From: Agapetus fuscipes
Lineage: Eukaryota > Arthropoda > Insecta > Trichoptera > Glossosomatidae
Length of the DNA stretch: 64,000 bases
NCBI GenBank assembly: GCA_951799405.1
Contig: OX637332.1
Span: 4,717,001-4,781,000 of the forward strand
Reading direction: 5' to 3'
Shown here: piece after piece, positions 38,651 through 50,044 of the stretch
How positions within the stretch are numbered: the stretch's first letter is position 1
Layout of the letters: every line of letters starts with the position of its first letter
The notes under the pieces: model-generated
Database searches by the model: none
Told to the model about the DNA's origin: nothing
Seen by the model: the letters and a program-made list of their open reading frames with translations, nothing else
Made by a program: the position numbers and the translations under genes

Positions 38651-38911
38651 GTAAACACGCCTCTCCTCACTCTCTATCACTCCCTCCACGCTACTCGTGA
38701 ATCGTGATCTAGAAACAATCCCACAAGGAGTGCCACCCGAGCTATGCTATTAGCGTCAGTAACATCGAACCATTTTTTTTAGAGTCATTAGTAATGTTGG
38801 TTTATTAGTTTGCTACATTTTTTGCATAACAAATTTTTGACTTTTTTTGTATAGATTTCTTTTTAAGGTTTTGTTATTTTTTATATTTAAATGTAATTTA
38901 TTATTCATATT

Positions 38912-39156
38912 CCTTGACTTATAGGTTGGTATGAGGCTTACCACCCATACTGTAAAAAATGGTTCACTTTGCCAGTGTCACCCCTGTTTCAGGGAAGGTC
39001 GGCAAAAGTTGTGGGGCTTATGTTCATTTGAGGTTTGAATTTTATTTGTAAGTACACAATCAGCATTTGTAAGCGCGAACTACACGTGTTTGTTTGTGGG
39101 CATACATCTGAGAGCTTTGAATGAATATATCCTTGCAACTTAGATTATAGATTATA
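38912..39156 (+). mobile_element. TTR copy, subfamily b
   Basis: Full-length b copy in the first long intron of the candidate gene, with an ATTATAGATTATAG tail. Confidence 0.85.
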
Positions 39157-40206
39157 GCATGCCTCTGACCTAGAGGTTCTTGCTTTGTCGTGCCGTTGCT
39201 TTTACTTCACGGGAAGGCCTTCCGCCACTTGAGAAAATATACAGCTTTGTATGAGCGTCCATGTGCTGTGGGTCCTTCTGACACATACATACAGGACGGG
39301 TACGAGGCGGTTTGAGCATACTCTCTATACTCTCTCTCTCTCTATCTCTCTCTTCTTTTCCGCTCCAAGTGAGACCATACAGCAGAGGATTCATCAAAAA
39401 ATAAAGTGGAAATAAACGAGTCGTATAAAACCACTAAAGAAAGTAGGTACACCTACCAACCATCAAACAGAGAAAGCTGTAGTACCTATAAAGTAATGTA
39501 GAATACATCGTACATAAAAGACACGTACGTAAAAATCGTACATTAAATCATCCTAATATAGCCTAATATATAAGACAAGATGACGCCCGAAGGCGCACTC
39601 TTTTTGGCCAACTAAATGGCTCTGATGCTCCATCTATATATTTTATGTAGATCGATGTATACTACCCACCTAAAACAGATCCTCGGAAAGCTTGTGTATG
39701 CACCTCAAACATATGTATGTAGCTCATTACGCAAATCTCACCTCGATTGTGTAAAACTAAACAATGTATGAAAACTAAAGAAGGGCCGAATGTGGTTTGA
39801 ACCGAATACGAACTTCGGCCGAACATTCGGTTAAAATTAAAAACTTTGATGTAAAAAAACGTAAAAAGATACGCATTATAGTTTCTAGTCACTGCGATTT
39901 GTTAGAGGGCTACTAAATTTATTTTATTTTTGTTTCATTCTGATATCTATGTAACGGAGTAGAGGAAGTTTTTTTTTATCAAATTGTAAATTAATGTTCA
40001 CTTGTTCCTACTAAAATAAATGGGCAATATTGAGTATATGAAGGCCTTATTTTTATTTTACGGTTAAAATATATACTATGTCCAATTATAACAGTCAAAA
40101 TGGTGCAAGTAGGTACGAGTATGTTGTTTTACTTTTCCTTACACCGAATGTAAAACGAATTTCAGCCCATCCCTAATGAAAACTAAAAAAAAATAAAAAA
40201 CAAAAA
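39157..40206. other. Intronic stretch with (CT)n microsatellite
   Basis: A TCTCTC-rich tract at 39331-39355 and otherwise AT-rich DNA. No exon or known repeat recognised. Confidence 0.4.
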
Positions 40207-40497
40207 TAGGCTGATTTATTTGGTGAGCGCTGTTATTGTGTGTATCACACCTCAAGAGCCCTCTGCGAGCTTGGTCGTCGCTGTAGAAAGCGCCAATTCT
40301 CAAGCAAGACCCAGTTGCTGTAAGGCTGGATGGACCTTTTGATGACTAGTTTTTGGTAAAGGTCTATGAATTTTTCAACCCAGCGAAGAGCAATTTTGAA
40401 AATATAAATGGTATTTTTTTGTGCTCCGCCGGGATTCGAACCCAGAACCTTCCAGTTACGAGTCCGAAGTGTTATCACTGGACTAAGGACCGGTACT
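40207..40497 (-). mobile_element. SINE-A copy, full length
   Basis: From TTTATTTGGTGAGCGCTG (3' module) to the head GGTCCTTAGTCCAGTG with GGGTTCGAATCCCGG. It has the alternative (non-T) tail. Confidence 0.85.
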
Positions 40498-41104
40498 AAA
40501 CTAGATCACTTTTCAGGAGTGTCGCCGTGTATTTCATACATTTTAAATTTACGCAATCGAGGAGACTTTACGCAATGTCTGATACTCGGGATAGTTTACG
40601 GAAATTATAAAGAGTGATTTTCCACAAAATCTGCCGTTTTTTGTTAATTACACTTTATGGTCTTAGCAAAAGAGTTACAGTGATGAAGAAAATCAAGTTC
40701 AAACAAACAAAAATGGCAGATTTTGGGGAAAACCACTCTTTAATACTTTCCGTAAACTTTACTTTACTCTAGTTTTACAACTCGTACTAAGGGTACTGCC
40801 CAAGACTTGTATGGGATGCAAGAACAAAAAACCAAAGTCGAAAATCTAGGATTTATTTTCAGAAAAAGAGAGAAATATAAAAAAAAACACAGAGAATCTT
40901 ATTTTCTGTGTTTCCAAATACGTCACGTCATTTAAAAAACTCCTAAATTGCCTCCTTTGATTCTAAACGACGTTAAATCAAAAACACTAGCTATTTGATT
41001 TTTCCTATTGTCATATCCACTGTATTTTTTGTATCAAATCAATATGTATGATCTCACTTAGAGAAAAAAATGTATCAGAAAAAATATCTATGAGGAGTTA
41101 AGTC
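40498..41104. other. Intronic stretch, nothing recognised
   Basis: AT-rich. No exon or known repeat recognised. Confidence 0.4.
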
Positions 41105-41345
41105 AACGCTGTGGTTGAGTGGACAAGGCGGTGATAATTTTACTATCGTATGCTTGAATTAAAACAGCGCCGGTTCCAATCCCGTCAGGTCCACTTGGCG
41201 ATAGCTTTGAATTTAAGTTAACAGATGCCACTGGGTATTTAACATTTATTAATTGACAAATTATTTAATACAATTTATGAATTTTCAATTGATAATGTAA
41301 ATACCTCTTTTTGGCCAATGGAATTACATTCCCCTAAAAAAAATA
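41105..41345 (+). mobile_element. SINE-C copy, full length
   Basis: Leu/Ser-like head with A box GGTTGAGTGGACAAGGCG and B box CGGTTCCAATCCCG. The body has CACTGGGTATTTAACATTTA, and the end TGGAATTACATTCCCCTAAA runs into an A run. Confidence 0.65.
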
Positions 41346-41832
41346 TTTTAAATAATAATACTATAAATAAATTAAAAAAATTATTAGTAGGAAATAACGA
41401 AGTAAGATTAACAAAGACGGCTTAATATGATTAAGTAAAAATGAAAAGTTTCATCTGTAATTGGCTGACATTTTTTTTTAAATTTCCTTTATTATCGTTT
41501 TCATGTCCATTCCTTCAACATATTTTTATTTTATTTTCACTTCCTTTTATTTGTTTCGTTCCTTTCTTACTTTTTCCAATTACTTTCTTTAGTTTCCCTG
41601 TCCTAATGAAAAATGGCGTAAGAATATGTTGTGCATTATTTAGTTTATAAGTATTATTTAAATTATTAAGTTTGCATGCGAAAAAATGTACTTAATATTC
41701 ATCAAAATTTGCGAACACTATTGCGAAAGATTTATTTCAATTCATATGTTTTAAAAAATTGGGCCCTTAACTAAATAAAATTTTGGTGACGCAATTCAGG
41801 TACCTTCAATTGATAACGAATTTTGTGGTCAA
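41346..41832. other. Intronic AT-rich stretch
   Basis: A 69-codon + frame at 41441-41650 is a T-rich run of hydrophobic residues and is not supported as a gene. Confidence 0.45.
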
Positions 41833-42018
41833 TTGTACTGGTTTTACTTACTTACTTACTTATTCAGCCACTTCTTATCCACTGCTGGACATAGGCCTCC
41901 CCCATATCTCTCCAGGCGTCTCTGTCCTGGGCTCTCTGCATCCAGTCACCAGCAACTCTTTTGATATCATCTGACCATCGTGTAAGAGGTCTTCCTCTTG
42001 TTCTTGTACTGGTTTTAC
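41833..42018 (-). mobile_element. Very short LINE insertion with 15-bp TSD
   Basis: TTGTACTGGTTTTAC at 41833-41847 is repeated exactly at 42004-42018. The 156 bases between encode, on the - strand, RGRPLTRWSDDIKRVAGDWM, QRAQDRDAWRDMG and QQWIRSG then a stop, followed by an (AAGT)n tail. It is an RTE-like reverse transcriptase C-terminus, strongly 5'-truncated, with its frame still open. Confidence 0.88.
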
Positions 42019-42167
42019 AATATACCAATTTTTAAAAATATCCCAAATTGTGCTTAACGTGACTTGTAAGTTTTTCATAACACAAATTGTATTAAATCCA
42101 AGGCGGATTTTTTTTGCAAATTAAATGTATCTATGAAAGCGCAGATAACGCCCATGAAAAAAAAACT

Positions 42168-42425
42168 GTCGCTGTTATGTTCGAGTGGATAAGGCGTTAG
42201 CACTGGAATTTGCATTATTGAAACAAACACCAGTTTGAACCCTGCCTGCGTCGCCGCTCGTTCAAACATCAGTCTTATCGGCAATAACTTTGACCGTGGT
42301 TCAGAAAAATGTCATTGGGTAATTATTAATTAGTAATTCATTTAAAATATTCCAATAAAGAATTACTGTTTCTGGCCAGGCAAAATAAGTTGGTGAATTG
42401 CATTTCCCTTCACAAATCTAAAAAG
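42168..42425 (+). mobile_element. SINE-C copy
   Basis: Head GTTCGAGTGGATAAGGCG with the B box CAGTTTGAACCCTGCC, the CATTGGGTAATTATTAATTA block and the end TGAATTGCATTTCCCTTCAC. Confidence 0.65.
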
Positions 42426-42454
42426 AAACACAAGTCACTACATTTTTTAAATTT

Positions 42455-42600
42455 GCAGGGGTTATGCTCATTTGAGATTGGGTCTTTTTATGTTGTAGGT
42501 CCACATGCAGCTTGTGTAAGCGCAAATTTATACGTGTCTGCTAAGGGAAATGCATGAAATATGCATCTTAAATGTAATGTATTTTTGCAACTAAGATTAT
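42455..42600 (+). mobile_element. TTR copy, 3' two thirds
   Basis: Starts at TTTGCAGGGGTTATGC and ends TTTGCAACTAAGATTATAAAG. Confidence 0.75.
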
Positions 42601-43607
42601 AAAGCCTCATTGAAATCAACCATTGAAAATTTGACCACAAATTACGTACACTAACTAATCAACTTTTAAAATCAAGGCCTGCTTTTATAACGTAAGGGTG
42701 AACATAATCATTGCTTCATGTTTGCTAGTAAAATATCTAATAGAAATTCTAGCGCTGCTAATAATTGGTTGGCCTGTTACAATTCATTAATGCAATTAAA
42801 TTTGTTGCATTGTAGTCCGCGGCTTTGTGAAATAATGAACAAACGAAATTATTTTAACGTTTACAGCATACATGTAAAATTAAGCCCAACAAACTGCAAA
42901 TTGTATGAAATGTAAAGGGGCTAACAAAGTTTCAATTGCAATGTACAGCTTTGCGTACACACTCGACCATCCCGTATAAAGAAAATATATACAATATTAA
43001 AACACTCACGAGAGGCACTGTTGTAACGTGCGTAAATTTTTCTGTTTACGCGATGGTAGAGTATTAACGTAATGTTTTATACTCGAGGTAAGTGCAGGTC
43101 AAATTATTGCGATGCGAAATACCAAAGTTTATTAGGTCAGTGCTGTGTGTGTGTGTGTGTAAGTTTGTGAATGTGTGAATAGTAATACTTAACAATAGTC
43201 ATTGGTACCAGGGATGCTATGGATATCCGTATCCGTAACCAAAAGTATCGGATATCCGAAATAAAAAACAATATCCGATTCCGAAATAAAAGTTTCGGAT
43301 AATGTTGAGGAGTGTAATCAAAATTAAATATGTTAAATTGTCTTATTGTTCCATTCCTTGAGTTAGGGCCTGTTGCACCAACCTCCAATCAATATTTGAT
43401 CGAGACATCAAATTCTGGTAAGGACCTCGGTTAAATATTTCTCGGAAGTGGGTAATAATATGATGGAATTTGAACAGGAAAGATGATGTATTATATCTAC
43501 ATCAGCTGGTTTACGTATATGCAACCAATTTTTTTATTCGATGGGAAAAATCACACTTAATTTTGTTGTTTTTTCTCTGATTGGAGTTTTGTGCAACAAG
43601 CCCTTAT
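42601..43607. other. Intronic stretch with simple repeats
   Basis: A (TG)n tract lies at 43144-43161, and 43218-43325 is a degenerate run of ATATCCGAAA-like words. No exon recognised. Confidence 0.45.
43218..43325. repeat. Degenerate ATATCCG repeat
   Basis: Words such as GGATATCCGTATCCG, TCGGATATCCGAAAT and CAATATCCGATTCCG recur on both strands. The same vocabulary returns at 44005-44110. Confidence 0.55.
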
Positions 43608-43845
43608 AGGTTGGTATGAAGCTAGCCATCCTCACTGTAAAAAAATGGTTAACGTTGCCAATGTCACCCCTGTTTCAGAGAAGGTCGGCAAGAGTTGCAT
43701 GGCTTATGCTCATTGAGATTTATTTTATATTGTAAGTCCACATGCGGAATGTGTAAGCGCGAACGTATACGTGTCTGCTTATGGGAATACATTTAATAAG
43801 AATCTTAAATGCAATAAATCTTTGCAACGTAGATTATAGATTAGG
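43608..43845 (+). mobile_element. TTR copy
   Basis: From TTATAGGTTGGTATGAAGC to TTTGCAACGTAGATTATAG, mildly diverged. Confidence 0.8.
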
Positions 43846-44649
43846 TATGATTTTATTTTTGCATTTTTAAATGACTACCTAATACAAATCACTCACATGA
43901 CTTTAAATGATTTTAGGATTATAAAACTAAATCCGTAGAAAAAAAGTTGATGCAAATTATGTTCCTTATTTGTAGATAGGTATTGTGCTTTTAAAATTTC
44001 ATAAAAATCTAATATTCGCAACCGAAACTAGCGAATATCCGAGATATTTCCATATACGAAACTGAAATAATATTATTCCAATTTTCATATCCGAAACTTG
44101 ATATCCATAACATCCATAATTGGTACGATATTTCCCCAACGAAGAATACATTTTAAAATCTGTCCGAGCCGACTGCACTTTTCATTCAGAAAAAGAAAAA
44201 TGAAAAACCACGAGTTAAACTCGAAAGAAAAACCATAATTGCCTTCATCAGGGTCCGCGCATAGTAAACCATATTTGCAAGCGAAAAAGTGTATGAAAAC
44301 GATTTGCTTTTGTTCGCAAAGTCTATCGCTGGAAATTGACTTCAAATGTTTTTTTCTCTTACAAACATTCATCCAGGAAAATTGCACGCTTTTAACTATT
44401 TTTTTCAATATTTTTCTTGAAGAGAATTTATTCAAACAGACCAAGATTGTTTATTTTTTCTTCGACAGGAAATTTTCTTGACATTTTAAAGATCCACAAG
44501 TACACTTTACATTTTAATGCAACTGCGTGTGTTTATTTGCATAATAAATGAATATTTTAAAAGCAATTTGCAAAACAAAAATCAAAATTGTGTAAGCGAA
44601 GATCGAAGAAAACTAACTAGTGATGTGCCGCCAGCAGTTACTGAAGATG
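43846..44649. other. Intronic stretch with second ATATCCG run
   Basis: 44005-44110 repeats words such as CGAATATCCGAGATATT and TCATATCCGAAACTTG. Otherwise AT-rich with no exon recognised. Confidence 0.45.
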
Positions 44650-44878
44650 ACTCTATAATCTAAGTTTTTAAGTATCATATTTAATGCATAATACAAGAAA
44701 ACAGGTGCAAGTTTGCGCTTAAACACGCTGCACGTTTGCTTACAAAATAAAACTAAAACCCCAGGAAGATAAACACCGTAACTACTGTCCCGTTTCCCTA
44801 AAACAAGAGTGACATTAGCAACAGTGAACTATTTTTTACAGAATGGATTGGCAGCCTTATATTAATCTACAAGTCAAG
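44650..44878 (-). mobile_element. TTR copy, diverged
   Basis: CTATAATCTAAG tail, the GTTTGCGCTTAAACACGCTG block and the TTTTTTACAG start are recognisable. Confidence 0.7.
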
Positions 44879-44949
44879 GAAGTGAAGGAACATTATACTT
44901 TTACTAAACTTCAATTAAACAATACATCATATTCTATTCTCAATGCAAA

Positions 44950-45055
44950 AACTCATGAATTATAATGATACAAATGCCTTTATTGATAGTAAATACCCGT
45001 TTCTGGTTATGCGAAAATACATCAGTGAATTGCATTCTTCAAATCAATGAACTTG
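44950..45055 (+). mobile_element. SINE-C 3' part
   Basis: AAATACCCGTTTCTGGTTATG and AGTGAATTGCATTCTTC match the ends of the copies at 41105 and 42168. Confidence 0.5.
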
Positions 45056-45274
45056 CGCGACACCCTTCATTACTACGCTGCTTTTTTGCGTTGCTATTTA
45101 TTTTTATGAGCTTAATTACTGCAAAATTGGAATTGATTGCATTTGTATTTCTTTTTTTCACTGCTGGTTCTTTTAACAAGTCTGTTTAGCTTCAAGCATG
45201 TTTATTCAAATCATATTTTTCAATTGCTTTATTTTTTCCCATTCTTTTCCATACAATTTACATTTCATGGCTTA

Positions 45275-45476
45275 TCAATTGGTTCACTTTCGCCAATGCC
45301 CCCCTGTTTCAGGGAAGTTTGGCAAGAGTTGCAGGACTTGTGTCCATTTAGGTTTGAAGATTAATTTGTAACTATACACAAGCAGCATGTGTAAGTGCCA
45401 ACTTCCACATTTCTCAGCATTAATTAAATATGAACCCTCAATGTTGATATATCTTTACAACTTAGATTATAGATGC
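45275..45476 (+). mobile_element. TTR copy
   Basis: ATTGGTTCACTTTCGCCAATG to CAACTTAGATTATAG, 5' truncated. Confidence 0.75.
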
Positions 45477-45544
45477 GGACAAACTATATCCCCTAAAAGG
45501 TTTTGGACGTAAGAGTGCGTGTCTATTTATTATTTTATCAGATT

Positions 45545-45735
45545 AAATACTATCCCTGTTCAAGGGAAAGATGGCAAAAGCTATCGAGCTGATGTTAATT
45601 ATTTTTAGTTCGGCATTTAGTTCTTTGTGTACTTGCAGCATGCGTAAGCGAGACTTATACGTACCTGCTTTCTATGCGCATAGATACTTAAATGAACCTT
45701 ACATTTAAATCTACCTTTACAACTTAGATTATAAC
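45545..45735 (+). mobile_element. TTR copy, strongly diverged
   Basis: CTATCCCTGTTCAAGGGAAAG and ACAACTTAGATTATAAC. An old copy. Confidence 0.6.
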
Positions 45736-45885
45736 AGCTATAATCAGCAAATCGTAGTTATTGCAGCGAAATCCATTTTTTTTCTTCTGGTTTTTGCAAA
45801 ACATGTGAAAATTGCTATCTAAAAGTTTTTTGTTTTGAGTGTGTGTCTATATAAAAATCTACTCTATAATAATAATTTACAATTT

Positions 45886-46108
45886 TAGTTGCAAAGATAT
45901 ATTAGCATTCAAGATTCATATTTAATGCATGCCTACACACAAACTCATGTAAGCTTGCGCTTACACATGTTACACTTGACAAAATAAAAACAAATCTCAA
46001 ATGAACACAAATTCTGAATCTTTTTATTTTATGAAACAGAGGTGAAGTTGGCAAAGTGAAACAATTTTTACAGTATTTGTGGTCAGCCTCATCCCAACCT
46101 ATTATTTA
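45886..46108 (-). mobile_element. TTR copy, diverged
   Basis: TTAGTTGCAAAGATATATTAG through GCTTGCGCTTACACATG to CAGCCTCATCCCAACC. Confidence 0.7.
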
Positions 46109-46449
46109 ATAAATATGAATGAAAAAATGTACAGATTTATGGTTGTGAATACATATTGCCGAAAAATCCAAAATTATAACTTCTTTGGAAATACTTGTGT
46201 TCTAATGAATTGTGTTCTTTATTTTACTTTTCTTTTTCACTCCCATGTTATAAGTTACTGTGATCATTAACGGAAATCTCATTTCATATTTATTTACAAA
46301 TTGAACCATCTGGAAATTTTCGAAAAGGGATCCAGCCCACGCTTTTACACAGGGGAGCTTACCAAGTCTTACAAAAAATCATAAAATATTTTTGTACCAA
46401 ATTTCACTTGAAATGACTCACTCAGTGGGGAGCTAGATGATAGCTCTGT
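46109..46449. other. Intronic stretch, nothing recognised
   Basis: No exon or repeat recognised. Confidence 0.4.
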
Positions 46450-46645
46450 AATCTTAGTTGCAAATAGAAGTTAATATTTAAGATTCATATCAAGTGCACG
46501 CCCACAAGCAGACACGTGTAAGTTTGCGCTTACGCATGCTGGATGTGAACTCGCAAAATAGCCCTGCGACTCTTGCTGACCTTCCTTGCAACAGGAGTGA
46601 CATTGGCAAAGTGAAACAATTTATACAGCCTCATATCAACCAAGT
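46450..46645 (-). mobile_element. TTR copy with deletion
   Basis: The unit lacks about 35 bases between the AACTCGCAAAATA and CCCTGCGACTC blocks. Confidence 0.72.
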
Positions 46646-46679
46646 TATTAAAGGTTATAGTTATAGGTTGTGTAACGCA

Positions 46680-46918
46680 ACTTATAGGTTGGTATGTGGC
46701 TGATCACCTATTCTGTAAAAAACAGTTCACTTTGCCAATATCACCCTTTTTTCACAGAAGGTCGGCAAGAGTTGAAAGGCTTAAGTTTATTTGTGATGTT
46801 GTAAGTTCACATACCCCATGTGTAAGCGCAGACATTACACGCGCCTCCTTGTGGGCATACATTTAATATGAATCCTACATGTTAATAAATATTTGCAACT
46901 TTGATTATAGATGGAAGT
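46680..46918 (+). mobile_element. TTR copy
   Basis: From ACTTATAGGTTGGTATGTGG to TTTGCAACTTTGATTATAG. With the previous copy it is arranged 5' end to 5' end, 35 bases apart. Confidence 0.75.
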
Positions 46919-47169
46919 TTATGTAAATACATTATACTAGTAGCACTAGTTTATGGTTTCAGCCCCAAAATGTGTGGAAAAGTGGCCAGGTAGAATGAGA
47001 CTAGTCAAAAAGCTCGCATATAAACCCATACACTACTGCACACCGGGTAGAAAACACCATAGATAGATCACTCTAGTGTGAAAAGGATGTAAGAGTGAGC
47101 TTGACCTTGAAGGTGGAGATTTTTTGGTGCGGCGAGGGGGAAACGCTAATGTGTCTGTTGTGTGTGCAG

Positions 47170-47335
47170 CCTGCAGCGGCAGGTGAGCGTCATGAGCATG
47201 AACCTGTCGGCCAAGCTGGACGAGCTGCAGCGCGGGGATCGGCAGCTGGAGACCACGGTGGCGCTGTGCGAGATCCGCACCCAGCTGCAGGAGCTGACCA
47301 AGAGCGTGGAGTCCTGCCAGTCAGAGGTCTCCGAG
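47170..47335 (+). CDS. Glut1: GLUT1-type gene, coiled-coil exon
   Basis: The acceptor CTGTTGTGTGTGCAG ends at 47169 and the donor GAG/GTAAGA lies at 47335/47336. One base of a split codon is followed by 55 codons reading LQRQVSVMSMNLSAKLDELQ, RGDRQLETTVALCEIRTQL and QELTKSVESCQSEVSE. This is a charged, leucine-rich sequence with the spacing of a coiled coil and no membrane segment. It joins in phase 0 to the exon at 50574. The coding sequence is strongly GC-rich. It lies upstream of, and in frame with, the transporter, so it most likely forms a cytoplasmic N-terminal extension of long isoforms. A separate gene ending before 51535 is less likely, because no stop follows. Confidence 0.8.
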
Positions 47336-47344
47336 GTAAGACCT

Positions 47345-47690
47345 TTAAAGCACTGCGTTGTAGTGCTCCGGGGTACCTGATGGCGCTGGTGTCTCCAGCA
47401 ACTACAACCTCGCGCGGACAAACACTGAGGTCAGCTGCATCAAGAAGCAGCTGCCTGGACATCCCTGCAAGAAGGCCCCGCACTGTTTTTGGGGACAAGG
47501 CATTCAAGGCAGCCAATGACTTGGAATGCTATTCCCGCCTCACTGAGAGAGCTGGATTTGGAGAGACTGTTCAAAAGACGTCTCAAGACTCCCCTCTTCG
47601 TCCAATCATATAGGCAAGCGCCTTTGCAATGACACACTGTCATAAAAGGCGCTATATAAATTTTGTACCTCATCATCATCATCAAGGCAG
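47345..47690 (+). mobile_element. CR1/L2-like LINE 3' end
   Basis: The + frame to 47613 ends RPRTVFGDKAFKAANDLECY, a degraded version of the RTVFRDHAFAVAGPSTWNQL motif in the copy at 61836. The 3' UTR AAGCGCCTTTGCAATGACAC, AAAAGGCGCTATATAAA and a (TCA)n tail follow. It begins within tens of bases of the exon's donor. Confidence 0.65.
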
Positions 47691-47697
47691 CACCCCA

Positions 47698-47745
47698 GCA
47701 GGTGAGCGTCATGAGCATGAACCTGTCGGCCAAGCTGGACGAGCT
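47698..47745 (+). pseudogene. 48-bp perfect copy of the coiled-coil exon
   Basis: Identical to 47179-47226 over 48 bases. Beyond it the sequence diverges: the frame continues ELQKLK and stops at TAA. It lacks the donor half of the exon. Confidence 0.8.
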
Positions 47746-48751
47746 ACAAAAGCTCAAATAAGATCAATCGCTACGTCTTCACAGTGCTGAATAAGACAAT
47801 TACTAAATTGAATTCAAAGCAGCACCTCTGTGGCTTCTTTCTGTGTGTTGTAGTTGTAGACCCAGTTTATCAAAGAAACATGAAGTCATTTTAGGTTATG
47901 TTATTGTTTACGCGTGCAAGTGACAGCTGTCAACAAAGATCCATAGATCTGATCGATGAGATCCGGATCATGAAAGCTTCATAAAAGCTTTATAGACTTA
48001 CAAAACTTATAATGAATGTATTAAAAATATGAACTAGCGCCATCATCTTGTATTACGTTACTTTTGATAGTTTAACGTGAAATTTACAGAACTGATTAAA
48101 TTGAAGAAGTATTTTCTTGAAAAAATAAAATTTTATTACCATTGATTATAGTAGTTTGAAGGCCTTAAAATTGTTACAGCGCCGTCATTAAGCTGTCATC
48201 TAAACCAATCTAAACTCATTTAAAGCCGTGTAATGTCAAGATTTTCCAAAGTTTTTTTTCGAAGAACAAAAGTAATGTTTTCAATTTGAACAATACGAAA
48301 TCTATTAAATAACGACGGAGAAATCTTAACATAGTGTTCATACATTAATTAAGCAGTGTTTTAAAACATACTTCATGATAAGACCCTTTGCCAATAATAG
48401 TTTCCAAGTCTTGTTGTAAGTACCCTTGTTTAGGAGAGGATGGATATCCAAACCACATTATTTACATTGCGCCATTTGTGGACGTCAGGTACGGTCTTTT
48501 TGTTAACTGTCTGTCCTCTGTTTGAATATGGTTTGTTACTCATGCCTATGGAAGATCTTTGGCATTCAAACACCTAGAAAATGACTCAATAAATTATGAT
48601 CTCTGGCTCTGCGATGGTGCTACAGCTTAAAATTCCCCTTGTCCTCTTTGGTATTGCTGTGCCTCCAACTTCTCCATTCGTCTACATCTGTCTTTCAACA
48701 TGCTACTTAGAAAAGCTGTGTGGCATTTCGCGTCACATATTATGTCCATTA
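47746..48751. other. Intronic stretch, nothing recognised
   Basis: About 1 kb of AT-rich DNA without a supported exon or known repeat. Confidence 0.4.
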
Positions 48752-49030
48752 GTCTGCTTGATAGCTCAGTTGGTAGAGTGCTTGCATTCCATGCAGAGAA
48801 CTCGAGTTTGAATCCTACAGAGGGTGTCAGAAATGATTTCCCGTTTCGGTGTTTCAAAATAAAATACTGACAAGGTTTAAAATGAGTACCAGCCCCCTCG
48901 GGTGCTGGGAAACCCCAACTTCAACTGGAGTGGTTGGCGTATGGCCGGTCCCCTTACTTGTATAAATAAATAGGATCCACTTGCCACATGAAAACCGGCA
49001 AGGAGTTACACTACATGTGAAGCTTAGTAG
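48752..49030 (+). mobile_element. SINE-B copy
   Basis: GCTTGATAGCTCAGTTGGTAG head with a mutated B box (GTTTGAATCCTAC), the CCCCTCGGGTGCTGGGAAAC hairpin and the end GGAGTTACACTACATGTG. Confidence 0.82.
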
Positions 49031-49074
49031 TCTAGCGTTTTTATCCTTCAACCAGTCTCCTTCCACCTAGATAT

Positions 49075-50028
49075 ACGAGGTGTGTCCATGAAGTAAGTGT
49101 ACTGAGACTCTCTCTCATGATCGGCTAGATTTTATTTTTGACATGTTGGCTACACTTCTGTGTAGCCTAACCTTTCCCCTCCGCAACGAGACCAGTTCGA
49201 GGTCAGTACGTTGAGAAGTGTGGATGCGACAACATGTTTTGTGAAAAATGTCAATCCAATCTCCAGCCAAGTGCAAAATATGCGACGGCAGGCAAGAGTT
49301 TTTGAGGTGCTGCAAACTCCATGGAGTGAATTTCTCTGCTCCATCATTACTGGAGATGAAACTTGGGTTGCACATTACACGTCTAAAACCAAAAAACAGT
49401 CTCAACAGTAGCGTCACACCTCTTCACCCTCCGCCAAAAAGTTCAAAACCACAATTTCAGGCAAGAAAATCTTGGCATCCTTATTTACGGACTGTCAAGG
49501 CATAATTTTAATTGAATTAATGCCTCAAGGGGAGACCATCAACTCTGCAAGACACTGTGAGAGCCTAAAAAAAATGTGGAAGGCGATTTAGAACAAGAGG
49601 AGAGGCATGCTGACAAAGGGAGTCTGCCTGCTGCACAACAATGCCAGACCAAGCATGTCCAACGGCTCAAAGGAACTGCTCGCCTCGTTTAAATGGGATG
49701 TCCTTCCATCCCGCGCATTCCCCTGACCTACCACCTTCATATTACTATCTCATTACCTCCCTGAAGCTGCACATGGGTGGAAAAACGTTTTCAACCAACG
49801 AGGAGGTAAAGGATGAAGTGGAGAAGTGGACGAAGGGGTTGGCGGGAAACTAATTGGAGGAAGGCATCAAAAAGTTGATACCCCGCTTCAACACCTGCAT
49901 AGAGAGGAATGGTGACTATGTCAAAAAATAGCTTGTACGTATATATACTTCAGTAACCACATATTTTTTTGTTTAAATAAAAAAAATCGTAACCTACAAA
50001 AATTCAGTACATTGACTTTCTGGATATA
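49075..50028 (+). mobile_element. Dead mariner-type transposon
   Basis: Imperfect inverted ends (TACGAGGTGTGTCCATGAAG at the left, TATCCAGAAAGTCAATG read inward from the right, both continuing GTACTGA) enclose transposase fragments in several frames. One has ITGDETWVAHYTSKTK, which includes the first catalytic Asp. Others are LLHNNARPS (family Asp replaced by Asn), PDLPPSYYYL (third Asp replaced by Tyr) and a C-terminus FSTNEEVKDEVEKW, LIPRFNTCIERNGDYV. The N-terminal DNA-binding part is missing, and frameshifts and stops break the rest. It is inactive. Confidence 0.75.
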
Positions 50029-50044
50029 AAAAAAAAAAATTAAA

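Noticed and set aside
41441..41650. 69-codon hydrophobic + frame
   Set aside because: T-rich intronic DNA gives runs of Phe, Leu and Ser codons by composition alone.
47095..47613. 172-codon + frame
   Set aside because: It reads the coiled-coil exon in the wrong frame and then runs through the donor into a LINE end; the exon frame with matching phases is preferred.
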